Source: Pyropia haitanensis
Taxonomy: Eukaryota; Rhodophyta; Bangiophyceae; Bangiales; Bangiaceae
Length of the DNA: 64,000 nucleotides
Reading direction: 5' to 3'
NCBI GenBank assembly: GCA_008729055.1
Contig: SDUX01000008.1
Coordinates: 4,923,756-4,987,755 of the forward strand
Of the stretch, positions 21,069 to 32,728 are shown in pieces (position 1 is the stretch's first letter; each line of letters begins with the position of its first letter). The translations under genes were made by a program, and so were the position numbers. The notes under the pieces were generated by a model. The model ran no database searches, was not told the DNA's origin, and worked only from the letters and a program-made list of their open reading frames with translations.

Positions 21069-22932
21069 TCACTTGGCGCGCAGCGCCTCAAAGTGCGCGA
21101 CGGTGCGGCGTACCGCCTCGTCCACCCCCACCTCTGGGACGTAGCCAAAGTCCCGGCGCGCGGCGGCGCAGCTGACGCGGCGCTCGCACGCGGCGAGGAC
21201 CAGCCGCGCGCGCGTAAAGTCCGTCTCCCACCGCACGCCGAGCGGCGCCAGCAGCGCCGCGGCGGCCTCGACGAGCGACGCGAGCGCCCATACGAGCCAC
21301 AGGGGGAGTCGCACCCGCGGGCGGGGGTACCCGAGGGGGGCGACCAGGTCCCCGAGGAAGCCCCAAAAGGGGCGCGCGTCGTCGTTGGTGATGAAGTAGA
21401 CGGCGCCGGCGAGGGGGGACGCGGGCGTCAGCGCGACTGCGTCGGGAGAGGGGGGGGGGGAGACGGAGGCGGCGGCGGAGAGGGGAGAGTGTAGGCATGG
21501 GAGTGCCAACAAGGCGGGGGGGAAGTGGGGAGGGTGCCGGACGCCAGGGCCAGGCAACAGCGGACGGGGCAAGGGCACAGCAACGCAAGGGTCCAGTGCG
21601 TGAGTGGAACCGCGTGACACTGCCCGAGGCGGCACCGGCGGGCGCCCGGCGACCCGCTGTCCCCCCTACGCGGCAATTCCCCTCCTCTCGTCCCCTCCCC
21701 TCCCCCACGCCTCTCCCCATGCAACTGCCCCCCCCCCCCCCCAACCCCCTCGGCACCACCCCCACCGCCAACGTACGGCACGCCATCTCGTGCGCCTGCG
21801 CGACGTTGCCCGCGTAGGTCCAGTCAAAGCGGTTGGTGCCGCTGCCAATGATGTACTTGAGCTTCCCCGACGCGGCCTTGTCCACGATGGACGGGAAGAA
21901 GTAGCGGTCGTACTCGCCAAAGATGCCTGCCGCACACCACGGGCGCGGAACGGGGGACGGAGAGGGGAAGGGCGGAGGCGGCAGAGGGTGGCGGAGGACA
22001 AGGGCGTACAGAGATGAGCGGGCTGTGTTAGGCGGCCGTCGACTGGCAATGACGGCGGCCTGGGGCGACCGCCAGCCACCGATGACGCCCGCCACCCCCC
22101 CCCCCCCCCACGCGACCCCCCCCCACCCCCACAACTCCCAGCCTCCACCCAATCTCCCCCCCCCCCGCCAGGGAAAATAGACAAAAAAAAAAAAAAAACG
22201 TACCACTCGGCCGCAAGCACACGGTCGACACCCCCCCCACGCCATTCGCCGCGCGCACCGCCGCCTCCGCCTCGGCCTTTGTCGACGTGTAGTAGTCGAG
22301 GAACGCGCCCGGCGGCGGCACCGGCGCGGCCTCGTCCACGCCGGCCAGGTCCCGCCCCGCAAACACCACCGACGCGGTGCTCGTGTAGACGAGCCGCGGG
22401 ATGGCGTGCGCGACGCACGCGGCAATGACGTTGCGGGTGCCCGTCACGTTGACATCGTACATGAGTTTCTGCAGGGCGTCGGGGGGGGGGAGGAGGGGAC
22501 AAGCGAAGGGGGGTAGGGGGGGGGGGAGGAGGGGACCAGCGAAGGGGGGTAGGGGGGGGGGGAAGGGGGAGACCCAAGAGCAGAGCCAACACGGGCGCTC
22601 GCGCGACGGGGGTGTGCGCCCACACGCCACGGACGGCGCCGCGGGGGACTGTCAGTTCCGCCTCCCCCATCGGCCTCCACGGGGCGTACGCGCCCATCGC
22701 GGCGCCACGCCACACCGCCCGCCCGCCCCTCTGCTCGGCGGCGAGGCACCCCCCCCCCCCGCCGCCCAGCGGCACCCCCCCCCCACGCACCTCATTCCCC
22801 GCGTTGGCCCCGGTCGGCGCCGCCGTCGCCGCGTGGAACACCACCCCCGTCCGGGCGGCGCCGGCGAGCGCCGCGACCACCGCCGCCGCGTCGCGGAGGT
22901 CCGCGACGATCACGTCGACGCCCGGCGGGAGG

Positions 22933-22976
<44 letters not shown>

Positions 22977-23174
22977 TTGGCCACCACCGGCCGCCGCCGC
23001 CGGCGGTGGTGGCGGCGGCGGCGGCGGCGCGCGGAGGTCGACGACGGCCAGCCGCCAGGTGCCTGACGCGGCGAGGCGGCGGAGGAGGTGCGCGCCGAGG
23101 AAGCCCGCGCCGCCGGTGACAATGGCGAGGGGGCGCTCCTGGGGGGGGGGGGGGGGGGAGGCGGCGGTGGCCAT
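21069..23174 (-). CDS. ERG26: Sterol-4-alpha-carboxylate 3-dehydrogenase, decarboxylating (NSDHL/ERG26)
   Basis: A four-exon gene: 23174-22791, 22468-22204, 21926-21777, 21436-21069. Donors are GTGCGT, GTACGT and GTACGT; acceptors all end in CAG. The spliced frame is 1,167 nt, 388 residues, close to the family's 350-375. It removes the C4 carboxyl of sterol intermediates with NAD(P)+ on the ER membrane. Seen: Rossmann loop TGGAGFLG (20-27), a Gly/Pro-rich insert after the second strand, VFHAAT, the VNVTGTRNVI helix, an RLVYTSTASVVF strand, catalytic Y188-T-S-T-K192, GIFGEYDRYFFPSIVD, FDWTYAGNVAQAHEMA, ITNDDARPFWGFLGDL and a hydrophobic C-terminal segment (LPLWLVWALASLVEAAAALL) for membrane attachment. 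The order matches NSDHL block for block. No frame correction is needed in any exon. Confidence 0.92.
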
Positions 23175-25130
23175 GGCGAGATCGCCGCCACGTCAGAGAG
23201 AGGGGGGAGGGCAAGAAAGGAGAAGAGGGAGGGGGGGGGAGAGCAAGGGGGGCGACGGAAAGTGGGTGACGGGGAAGAGGCGGGGGGGTGGGGCAGGGGC
23301 GGAGGGGATGGGTAGTGTGGCGCCGAGGGCGAGGGGGGGCTTGCGCGTCGTAGGTGGGTGGCGCCTCGACGCGCCGACTGGCTGCAGGATCCCGTTGGAT
23401 CCGTCTTCTCTCCCCAGTGTAAACCGTCGTGCCCCCCCCCCCTCCCTCTCGTTGGATTGTTGGTGGCCATCGGGGGTCGCTCCCACCAATGACGGAGAGT
23501 CCACCCTCCCCGCCCTTGGCTCCACCCTCTCCACGCAGTCGGGCACGTTTATCCGTCGGATGGTTTCTTTTCGTTCTTTTCTGTCTCCCCAGGTTGGTCC
23601 TTCCCTCGGATGGTTGTACGACGCTGCGCTTTTTTCCACCCGCTCTGGTCTGTTGGCGCGGGGGGCGGCCCGTGCCAGCCGCGCGCTCCCCGTCCTTGCG
23701 CGCCTCGTTTTCTGTGTTTGGCTGCACGACGCGGCAGCAGCGGCGGCGGCGGCGGGCGCCCCGCCACGGGCGTCGCGCGTCGTCGGGCCGCGCGGCGTGC
23801 CGCCCGCCCGTTGCGCAGCCGCCCCGCGAGGGGCGGCTCGAGGACACGCCGCGCCCGTGCGGCACACGCGGACGCGGTGCTCCGCATCGCGGCGGGGGCG
23901 GGTAGCCAAGGAGACGGTGGTAGCTTGCAACGCCACCGAGGGGGGTGCTCGTGCGCGTGTCAAACAGGGGCGAGACGGACCGGCAGGTCGGTCTGGGTCC
24001 GGGCTCCTACGCGGCGACCAAAGACACACTCGCGCACGGGAGACGGCACGCCCCACCGAGAGAAACACTGCATAGCGCTCCAAACTGTCACGAGAAAACC
24101 ATTCAAAGTACACTACTGGTAGGAGCGCGCCTTCCGTGCGGTGCAAATGGTGTATGATCATGACGGCTCTTGCACGAGTCTGATGGGCACGCAGCGCTCC
24201 CTAATGCTGGTCCTCGACGCTGCCAGACCCGGAGACGAGCCCTCAGTCACAGACACAGGAGCAAGTGGCCATCTGATAGCCCAGGAGAGGGCACAGACGT
24301 GCGCGGCAGCACACCGAGCTCAAGAACATCATGGCTGTGTCGCTGAACAGCAGGACGGGACGCCCTGGAAGAGACGGGGAGCAGCACAGTTGTGGGGGCG
24401 TGGCGGAAATCTCCTGGCCGTACACCACACTTGACAGTGGCTGAACCCTCACCAACCCCCCCCCCCCCCCCCCACAACTCGTTGCCTTCTGTGGCGGTCT
24501 TCGGGACCCCCGGCCAGAGCGCCCGCGTCGCCCTGCCCGCGGCTGACCGCGCCCCGCCTCACGTGACATATGATATGGGAGTGTGCGGGGGCGGGCCCGG
24601 CCGCGCCGCCGCCCAACCACGTGTGCCTGCCGTTGGGGCCAGGCGCGCCCGCTCGGCCGGTGCGTCGGCACGCGAGGATTGCGTGATGGCAGGCGGGATG
24701 GACGAGGGATGGATGCCCACTCTCGTACTTGTCACCGCTGACGCGCGGCGGTGCTCGCCGCGGGGCGGGTGGGCGGCAGGCTGGTGCCCTCCACGGCCCC
24801 CCCCTCCCATCCCCCCCCGTGTTTATAGATGCGGCGGTTGCCGCAAACGCCCACGCCTGCCGCTGCCGTGGTCGTTTGGGCGCGGCCGCTGGCAGGGGCG
24901 CGCTCCCGCCCGTCTGGATTTTCCTCTTTTTTTCGTGTCGCCGTCCCCGCACCTCGCCGGCTACCCTTCCCTTGCACACCCCCCCCCCCTCCACCCCTGC
25001 CTGCCCATCTCACCGGGCCTGGCACACCCCACGTGCCGCCCCCGTCCTCCCCCCCCCTTCCCCCCCCCCCCCCCCCCCACGACCCAATCCCCGCCACCCC
25101 CACCCGGCCGGATCCGGCCCGACCCGCCCG
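23175..25130. other. Intergenic region, about 2 kb, no gene recognised
   Basis: Between the divergent ERG26 and the plus-strand gene at 25131. AT-richer at 24030-24350. A TATA-like GTTTATAG at 24831-24838 lies about 300 nt upstream of the next start. Frames on both strands were read; none showed a domain. Confidence 0.45.
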
Positions 25131-25431
25131 ATGGACGCCCTCGCCGCCGGCGGCGGCCCCTTTGAGCTCGACACCTCCCGCCGCCTCGCCGCCGCCGACG
25201 CCCCGTTTGTCTCCACCGCCCTCAACGCGTTTGTGCCCGTCGCGGTGCCCGCCGCGGCGGTCGCGGCGCTGCCCGAGCTCCGCCTCGCCGCCGCGTCGGC
25301 CGCGGCGGCCGCGTGGCTCGCGCCGCTCTCCCCACTCTCCCCGGCCACCCCGCTGGGCCCGCTCGACCCGCGCACCGCGACCGCCGCGGCGGCGGCGGGG
25401 GGGGGGGGGGCGCCACCACCACCACCGCCGC

Positions 25432-25464
<33 letters not shown>

Positions 25465-26173
25465 TCCACCCCCGCTCCGTCGATGCGGATACGTCGGTGG
25501 GGCTGTGCTTGGCTTTTTGTCTGCCGCCGCCACCGTCGCCGCCGCCGCCGCCGCCACCGCCGCCACTGTTGGGCAGCGACGGTGGCGGCGGTGGGGCTGG
25601 CGGCGACCACTGTTGTGGCGGCGACGGTGAGGAGGGAGGGGCGGGCGTTGAGCTGGGCGCCGCCGCCGTGCCGCCCGCCCCTCCGGGTGCGCCCTCAGGG
25701 GGGGTGGCCCTGTACGTCGCTTCCGCGCTGCTGTGCCCCGTGGCACTCGTCGCCGCCGACGATGGGCGCGGCGGCGGCGGCGGTGCGGGCGCGGCGGGCG
25801 GGCCGCCGCCGCCGACGCTGCTCCTCGGCGCCGCGTACATTGCGGCCGCCGTCGACGCGCTGGGCCCCCTGACGGGCACCGACGGCGGCGGCGCGTTCCG
25901 CGAGCCGGTCGGCCGCTTTGTGCTCGACACCGCGACGGGGGAGGCGCTGCTGCTCACACCCGGCCGCGCCGCCGGGGCGGTACACGTGGACTGGTTCACG
26001 CCGGGGGGGGCGGCCGGCGGCGGCCGCCACCCACAGTGGCTGGGCAGCGTGTACCAGCGGCCGTGCCGCCCGGGCGGCGCGCCCGTCCTGGTGACCCGCA
26101 AGACCACCCTCCTCCACAGGGGGGCAACCGCGGGTGGCGGCGGCGACGGGGGCGGCGGCGGCAGCGGCAGCGG

Positions 26174-26204
<31 letters not shown>

Positions 26205-26361
26205 GGCGGCTGTGGCGGCTGTGGTGGTGCCGCCGCCGGCGGGCACGCGCGCGTGGGGGGAGGCGTACCCGCGTGGCGGGCGGCGCTCCTGTCCGCTGCC
26301 GCGGGCGTCTTGGGCGCGGGCGTCGTCGACGCGACCGACGGCGGCGACGGCGGCGTCCGGT

Positions 26362-26408
<47 letters not shown>

Positions 26409-27233
26409 CCCCCCGCGGCCACCGCGCCCGTGGCGGCGGCGGCGCTCGCGGCGGTGCGGTCCGCGCAGGCGGCCGTCTGGGGCGGCGCCGCGCTGCCGGC
26501 GCTGCTGGAGCTCCGCCTCGCGCCGGTGGGGGTGACCGCCGCGCTGCGGGCGGCGGCGCTCGGCGGCTGCGCGGTAAACGTGCCGCGGCTGGTCATGCCC
26601 GGCACGAGCGGACGCAGCGGCAGGGGGGGGCACCCCCGGCAGGAGCGGGAAGGGGGGGCGCGCACGGCCGTGGTGGCCACAGCAGCCAGCGGCTTGCCAC
26701 GGCTGGCACCCGCGCCGCCACGGGCAGCGTCGGCGGCGACGACGGCGGCGGCGGCGGCGGCGACCGCGGCGGCCGCCGCGCGGGTGCCGAGCGGTCGACG
26801 GCGGCGGCGGCGGCGGCGGGTGCCGAGCTTGGACGCGCTCGGCGGCGGCACCGCCGCCGCCGAGCGGGTGCTCCGCAACCGCGCCGCCGCGGCGGCGGCC
26901 AACGAGCGGCGGCGGGCGGCGCGGCGGGCGGCGCCGACGGCGGGCGGGGCGGAGCGGGCGGGCCAGTCTGGGGGGGGTGAGGGGGGAGGCCGCCAGTGGC
27001 GTGTCATGGGGGAGGAGCAGCGGGGGGGGGGGGGCGGGTGGTGGCGGAGGGCAAGTGGGTGGCGGGGCGGGGGGGGGGGGGGGGGAGGCGGGGGACGGTG
27101 GGGCGGCGGCGGGCGGCGGCGCGGGCATGCCCGTTCGCGTGGAGGAGGAGGAGAGGGGACGCGCCCCGAGCCCGTGCACACAAAGTACCGAGTTTTGTCC
27201 AAACAAAACCGAGATCTCGGTCGAAATGTGTGA
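25131..27233 (+). CDS. Unidentified protein with a bZIP-like basic patch
   Basis: The ATG at 25131 opens a long uninterrupted frame. The first 30 residues (FELDTSRRLAAADAPFVSTA) and a central part around residues 240-330 (ALYVASALLCPVALVAADD, GRFVLDTATGEALLLTPG, HVDWFTPG ... GSVYQRP) look like folded sequence; Gly and Pro tracts separate them. Residues 578-599 (ERVLRNRAAAAAANERRRAA) resemble the basic region of HY5/XBP1-type bZIP factors, with N583 in register, but position +8 is Asn (N591) instead of the usual Arg/Lys and no leucine heptad follows. A GTGAGG at 26977 could be a donor, so the literal stop at 27233 may not be the true end. I do not recognise the family. Confidence 0.35.
27208..27221. 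repeat. Perfect 14-bp palindrome ACCGAGATCTCGGT
   Basis: A self-complementary stretch in a small AT-richer patch (27180-27330) between two plus-strand genes. It could be a protein-binding site or chance. No further context supports a call. Confidence 0.6.
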
Positions 27234-28032
27234 CGAGTACTCTCTTCACGATGCTAGGGACGTCAACAATTCATCGGAGGCGGACCGTTTCGTATGCAGT
27301 TGCTCTACACTCAACTCAGTACATTGGTTTCACGCTGGGAGCCCCCCCCCGCGCCACGTGGCCGCCGGCAAGGCCCAGCGCACGCCCGCGCTGGCCGCCT
27401 CGGCCGCGGCGCGGCAGCGCCCGCCGGGGGGGGGGGACCCCACGCGGCCGTGCGGCCCCCCCCCGCGTCCCCGGGCCGCCGGGACCCGCCGGCAGCCAGC
27501 CGCCGCCGCGGCCGGCGGCGGCCGCCCCCCGTCGCGCCGCGGCCCGCCGCCGCCGCGGCGCGCGCCGCTGCCGCCGCCGCCCGCCGCGCCGCGCCGGCCG
27601 CGCTCGCCGGCCGCCATTGCCGCCCCGCCGTCCCGCCGCGGCGTGCGGCGCGTGCGCCCGCGCGTGCCGCCGTCGTCCGCGGGGCCCCGCCCCCCTGTGC
27701 CCGTCACGGCTATCGCGTTGGGCCGGCCGCCGTGGGGGGGGTTTCCTGCCGCGCCCCACCCCCCTGGGACGCGGACTGCCCGCGGTGGACGCCGCCGTGT
27801 CCGGCTGGTGCCCCTTCAAGTGTTGGCCGCTCGCGTGCCGACCCGCCTCTCGCTGCTCGCCAGCGGGGCCACACCCACGGGCGCCGTCCCTCTGCTGGCG
27901 TCCTTTTTCCCCTCCCCTGCTTCTTCCCTCCACCCGCTACCCCCCTGCCACCCACCCGCTCACCTTGCGCCTCCCCTGCTTTCCCCCGTGTCCGCCGCCC
28001 CCCCCCCCCCCCCCCCCCCTGCCACCCCTACC
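27234..28032. other. Intergenic region upstream of Msp1/ATAD1
   Basis: A short AT-richer patch is followed by about 600 nt of GC-extreme sequence, then a pyrimidine-rich leader (27880-28032). The leader precedes the ATG at 28033 (TACCATGT). No independent gene was recognised. Confidence 0.45.
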
Positions 28033-29412
28033 ATGTACTCCTCGGCTGGGTCGAACGATGACGCCCGGCGGGCGCTGCTCCTCCGCATCTTTGGGGACTT
28101 GGTGTCGGCGGGCATCAGCCTGGGCCTCATGTACCTGGGCACCCGCGCGGTGCGGTCGGTGATGGACCCCACCGCCGGCCGTCGGTCGGCCGCCGCCGCG
28201 TCCGCGGCGGCGCTCAACGCGCGGCTGGTCGCCGCGGGCGTGCCGCCCGACAGGCTGCACGGGATGACCCCGGGGGAGCAGTCCCTGACCAACGACCTGG
28301 TCTTCCCCGAGGACATTGAGACGGGCTGGGCGGACGTGGGCGGCCTGGAGCCGATCAAGCAGGAGCTGCTGGAGGAGGTGGTGTACCCGCTGGTGCGGCC
28401 CGACCTGTTTACGCCCCCGCGGGTGACGGTGGTCGACGCGGCGGACGAGGCAGACGCGGCCGCCGCGGCGCCCGGGGGCGGCGGCCAGGTCAACAGCCTG
28501 CTGGCGGCGCCCAAGGGGGTCCTCTTTTACGGCCCGCCCGGCACGGGCAAGACGATGCTGGCCAAGGCGCTGGCGAAAGAGTCGGGCGCCCTCTTCCTCG
28601 CCATCAGCCCGTCGTCGCTGCTGTCCAAGTGGGTGGGGGAGACCAACCAGCTGACCCGGGCGCTCTTCTCCCTTGCCAACCGCGTCGCGCCCGCCATCAT
28701 CTTTTTGGACGAGGTCGACGCGCTCTTCCGCGCGCGCTCCTCCGCGTCGGGCGGGGAGCACGAGGTGTCGCGGGAGATGAAGGCGGAGTTTATGAGCCTC
28801 TGGGACGGGCTGACGACGTGCAGCCGGGGTGGGGTGGTGGTCATTGGCGCCACCAACCGGCCGGCGGATATCGACGAGGCCATCCTCCGGCGGATGCCCA
28901 AGGCGTTTGAGATCCCGCTGCCAAACACGGAGGGGCGCGTCGCCATCCTCCGCCGCATCCTCTCGGGGCTGTCCTTGGCGCCGACGTTTGATATGGACGC
29001 CATTGCCTGCGCGACGGCCGGGTACTCGGGGTCGGACCTCAAGGAGCTGTGCCGCACCGCCGCCCGCGCGCCGATGCGGGAGGTGATGGCGTCGGTGCGG
29101 GCGTCGGGGGTGGCGCCGGCGCGCCGCGGCGGCGCCGCGGCGGCCGTGGCGTCGGCGGCCGCGGCGGCGTTGCTCGAGGACCGCGCCTCGACGGGCTTGC
29201 GGCCGCTCACCACCGACGACGTGCTGCGGGTGGTGGCGCGGGAAGTGCCCACCGCCGCCGCCGCCGAGTCGTACCGCAGCCGCACCCGCGACGGGGGGGT
29301 GGGGCGGGGGTTTGTGCCAGACACGGGGTCCGTTTCCATTGACGTTGGGGCGATGCTGTCGTCAATGTTGGCGGCCGCGTCGACAGCGTCGGCGTCCAGG
29401 AGAGGAGCATGA
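28033..29412 (+). CDS. MSP1: Msp1/ATAD1 AAA ATPase (mitochondrial/peroxisomal outer-membrane extractase)
   Basis: An intact frame, 459 residues. Msp1/ATAD1 is an outer-membrane hexamer that pulls mislocalised tail-anchored proteins out of mitochondria and peroxisomes. An N-terminal membrane helix (about residues 12-40) is followed by the linker typical of the family (NDLVFPEDIETGWADVGGLE), Walker A G167-PPGTGK-T174, the SLLSKWVGE pore-loop region, Walker B IIFLDEVD (222-229, E227 catalytic), sensor-1 GATNRP, arginine finger region ILRRMPKAFEI, and GYSGSDLKELCR. A 30-residue Ala/Asp/Gly insert sits between PLVRPDLF and the pre-Walker PKGVLFYG. The tail after the AAA lid is longer than in animals (about 90 residues). 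It is convergent with GRWD1. No frame break. Confidence 0.93.
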   Translation: MYSSAGSNDDARRALLLRIFGDLVSAGISLGLMYLGTRAVRSVMDPTAGRRSAAAASAAALNARLVAAGVPPDRLHGMTPGEQSLTNDLVFPEDIETGWADVGGLEPIKQELLEEVVYPLVRPDLFTPPRVTVVDAADEADAAAAAPGGGGQVNSLLAAPKGVLFYGPPGTGKTMLAKALAKESGALFLAISPSSLLSKWVGETNQLTRALFSLANRVAPAIIFLDEVDALFRARSSASGGEHEVSREMKAEFMSLWDGLTTCSRGGVVVIGATNRPADIDEAILRRMPKAFEIPLPNTEGRVAILRRILSGLSLAPTFDMDAIACATAGYSGSDLKELCRTAARAPMREVMASVRASGVAPARRGGAAAAVASAAAAALLEDRASTGLRPLTTDDVLRVVAREVPTAAAAESYRSRTRDGGVGRGFVPDTGSVSIDVGAMLSSMLAAASTASASRRGA

Positions 29413-29992
29413 CCAGCGGCAGAGTCGGGGACGTGACGAACCGGTCGCGGTGTTGGTGGAGTGGTGCTACAGGGATGGGGGGGGCGGGGTCGGGGGGGTC
29501 TCTTGGGCAGTGGATTCCCACGGTGGTGGTGAGGAGGGGCAGGGAAAGGGGAGGGACAGGGGGGGGCATTCGTGACCGGTGGGGACTCTGCTTCTCCATC
29601 CGTGTTGGTCATGTGGATGTGGCTTTGCCGGGGCGACGTGGCGCAATCATCTCGGGGATGTGGGGAGGCGGGGGGAGCGCGCTATCGGGGGGAGGCGCGC
29701 TGTCGGGTGGGGGAGGGTGGCGTGCCGTCGGCCCGCCCGCGCCGCCGCTGCTATGCATTGTGTTATGCCCGTATACAGAGACAGAACAAACTTAGGCCGC
29801 GGCGGTGGTGCTCGCCACGCTGTCTCGTCGCACAGCTTTGTGGTGCGGTGGGATGACTTGTTCGTGAAGCGCCTACGGTCGGCACGTGCCGCACCCCCCC
29901 TCCGTGCGCACCCCGCGCCAGACGTCCACGCCATCCACCTCTTTCCCGTTCCCGCACGCCCCCGTACCCACCAACCCCCCCGCCACCACCCC
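29413..29992. other. Convergent gap, Msp1 / GRWD1
   Basis: About 580 nt, G-rich on the left and moderately AT-richer around 29750-29880. This is presumably the two 3' untranslated regions. Nothing else is seen. Confidence 0.45.
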
Positions 29993-31994
29993 TCACGAAA
30001 TGTCCGCCGCCTTCCACACGTTCAGCCCGTCCTCGGCGCTCGTCAGGATGACCCCCCCCACCCCCCCCAGGCCGCTCCCCCCCCCCGCCCCCCCCCCCCC
30101 ACCCCAGTGGAGCTCCTTGACATTCCGCTGCCCCGCGTGCACAAACAGCAGCTGCGGCGGGTACTCGTCGGCGCCCGGCAGGACGGTGCCGTCGCGGAGC
30201 TCCTCCTCCGCGTCCCGCTCCACCGCCAGGTCCCACACGCTCGACGTGCCGTCCTCGGACGCGGCGGCCAGCACCGAGCTGTCTGACGGGTGCCACTCGA
30301 CCGCCGTGATGGGCTTGCGGTGGACCGCAAAGTCCGCGGCGGCGGCGGGGGAGCCGCCGCCGTCGCCGCCGCCGCCACCCCCGCCGCCAGGCACGAGCGC
30401 CCGCAGGTCCCACACCCGCAGGGCGCCCTCGTCGCCGCCGCTGACGAGGAGGTGCGTGTCCACCGGGTTCCACCCGAGCACGTTCACGTCCGCGTCGTGC
30501 GCGCGCTCAATCCCCACCGCCGGCACCCGCCGCGGCGACCGCACGTCCCACACCCGCACCGAGCCGTCGGTCGACGCCGACGCAAAGACCGACGCCTCCA
30601 CGGGTGACCAGGCAATGTCTTCGACGCTGTTTTGGGCGTGGCCCCGGTACGCGCCGCCGGGCGTCACCGCAAACGAGTCGAGGCCGGCGGTGCCGCCACC
30701 ACCCCCACCGCCGCCGACGCCGCCGCGGCCGCCGCCGCCGCCGTCGGCCGCGGCCGCCTCCCACAGCCGGATGCTCCCATTCACGTCCCCCGACGCGAGG
30801 CGGCCCGCCACCAGCGGGCTCCACGCGAGCGCGTACCCCTCCACGCCGTGCCCCCCGTAATCCGCGACGGGCACGGCCGGCTCCCGCCGCCGCGCCGCCC
30901 CCCCCCCCGCACCCCCGCGGCGGCGGCGGTCAGCCCCGCCCGCGCGCCCGCCGCCGAGGCGGCGAGCGTCGCCAGCGGCGCGGACAGGTCGTGGATGGCC
31001 ACCCGCCCCGCGTCGGACCACGCCGCCACAATCCCCGCCGCGTGCGGGCACACCCGCACCCGGTTGACGGTGCCGTCAAAGGGCACCCGCTGCGACGCGA
31101 GCACCGGACCCCGCGTGCGGCCGCCGCCGTCATCGTCGGCGTCCGCGTCGCTGTCGTCGCTGTCCGTGTCCGTGTCTCCCCCCCCGCCTTGGTCGTCGTC
31201 GTCGCCGCCGCCCGCGCCGTCGCCGTCGCGCAGCCGCCCCGGCCGCGCGCGGCGGTTGCGGTGGACGCCGCTGAGGCGGACCGCGACGAGCGCGTTGCCG
31301 CCTGCGGACGCGGCTTGCGTGCCCGCGACGAGCGTCAGGTCGAGCGGGTAGCCGCCGCCGGCGCCGGCCGAGACGAGGTCAAACGACAGGGCGGGCCACT
31401 CGAGCGTCAGGCCCACCCGCACCTCGTACGCAGACGGGTCACAGACGAGCGTCTCGCCGGGGGGGAGCTCGTCCACGCCCGGCCGGAAGACGCGCGTCAG
31501 CGTCGCCGCGGGGGGGGCGCCCTCGTCGCCGCCGCCGCCGCCGCCGCCACCGCCGCCGCCACCCATCGTGGCGCCGCCGCCGCCGCCACCGCCGCCGTCG
31601 CTCAGGTCGCCATCCGACGAGGCCGACTCAAAGTCATCCCCGTACGGGTCCTCATACTCGAGGCCGTCCGCGTCGTCGGCGGCGGCCGTCGGCGCCGCCG
31701 CCGGCGGCCGCCCGTCGGCGCCGCGCCCGCGCTTGGCGGCGGGTCCACCCCCCCCCCCTCCCCCACCGCCGCCGCCACCGCCGCCGCCGCCGCGCCCCCC
31801 GCCGGCGGCGGCGGCGGCGGCGCGGGCGGGCGCTTGCCCCGCCGCCCCGCGGCGGGCGGCGACGCCGCGCTGTCGCCGGCAGCGCCGCCCGGGGGGGGCG
31901 CGGGGGGGGGGGACGCCGCCGCCGCGGCGGCGACGGCCGCGCGGCGGCTCTTGCCGGCCTTGCCGCGGGCGGCTTTGCTCCGCGGCACGGGCAT
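29993..31994 (-). CDS. GRWD1: GRWD1/Rrb1-type WD-repeat ribosome assembly protein
   Basis: GRWD1 (yeast Rrb1) is the nucleolar WD40 chaperone of ribosomal protein L3. The ATG at 31994 starts a Lys/Arg-rich N-terminus, then EYEDPYGDDFESASS, the conserved N-terminal block (FRPGVDELPPGETLVCDPSAY, then TLEWPALSFDLV), an acidic Asp-rich segment in the expected place, and beta-propeller repeats (ALAWSPLVAGRLASGDVNG, DIAWSPVEASVFASASTDG, VLGWNPVDTHLLVSGGDEG, AVEWHPSDSSVLAAASEDG). The C-terminus is LFVHAGQRNVKELHW ... LTSAEDGLNVWK. Frame switches lie at C runs near 31749-31760 and 30899-30910. It shares a 734-bp divergent promoter region with RPC3, a pairing of two ribosome/Pol III growth genes. Confidence 0.9.
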
Positions 31995-32728
31995 GGTGGG
32001 AGGGGGGGGGGGGGGCGGGCGCGGGGGGGGGGGGGGTGGTGGTGGTGGTGGAAGGGGCTGCCCTTGGTGTGGCGGCGTCGCTGCGGGGGTGGGGACTTGG
32101 GGACGGCGACTGGCAGGGAGGGGGAGGGGGAGGAAGGGGTGGGAGCGGTGGTTTGGCGGGCGTCAGAAGGGGGGGGGGGGAAGGGGGAGCAGGGCGAGGG
32201 CGGGTGGCCGACGCTGCCAGCGCACGACGCGGCCGCCGCGTGCGGTTGGTCGCCCCCGCCGACGGCAGCGGCGGCGCCGCGCGTGCGGCGGCTGCCGTTT
32301 GGCGGGGTGCGGGCGGATCGCCGCCGGCGTCCGCGGCGCCATTCCCGACCGCTCCCCGTCGGCTGGGCCACCAGCAAGTGCGCACAGACGGTTTGGTAAT
32401 TCTGTCGCGGGGCGCGCCGCTGTCGGATCACGCCGGCCCGCCCACCGCCTTGGCGCTCCGTACACAAACCACCCGCAATTCCGATTCTTCCCGGGTCCGT
32501 CTGTCCTCGTCGGTGTGACTCGCTCTGCTCCTCTTGGCTCCCCCCCCTCCCCTTCCGCCCACGCTCCCCCACGCTTCCCCCCGCCTGCCCCCGCGCTTTC
32601 CCCCACCCGCCCCCACGCTTTCCCCCACCCGCCCCCACGCTTCTTCCCACCCGCCCCCACGCTTCCCCCCACCCGCCCCCACGCTTCCCCCCACCCGCCC
32701 CCACGCTTCTTCCCACCCGCCCCTCACC
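31995..32728. promoter_or_regulatory. Divergent promoter region GRWD1 / RPC3
   Basis: A 734-bp spacer between two start codons pointing away from each other. It is G-rich next to GRWD1 and AT-richer at 32380-32530. It is filled by a pyrimidine tandem repeat up to the RPC3 start. The promoter role is inferred from position only. Confidence 0.55.
32581..32716. repeat. 22-bp pyrimidine-rich tandem repeat abutting the RPC3 start codon
   Basis: About six units of CCGCCCCCACGCTTTCCCCC plus AC, with TTT/TTC/TCC variation, preceded by degenerate copies from about 32556. The last partial unit runs into CCCCTCACCATG of RPC3. It probably forms the transcript leader or core promoter. Confidence 0.85.

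Noticed and set aside
26862..27233. HAC1/XBP1-style unconventional intron after the bZIP-like patch
   Set aside because: No paired stem-loops with CNG-type loops and no downstream zipper-coding segment were found.
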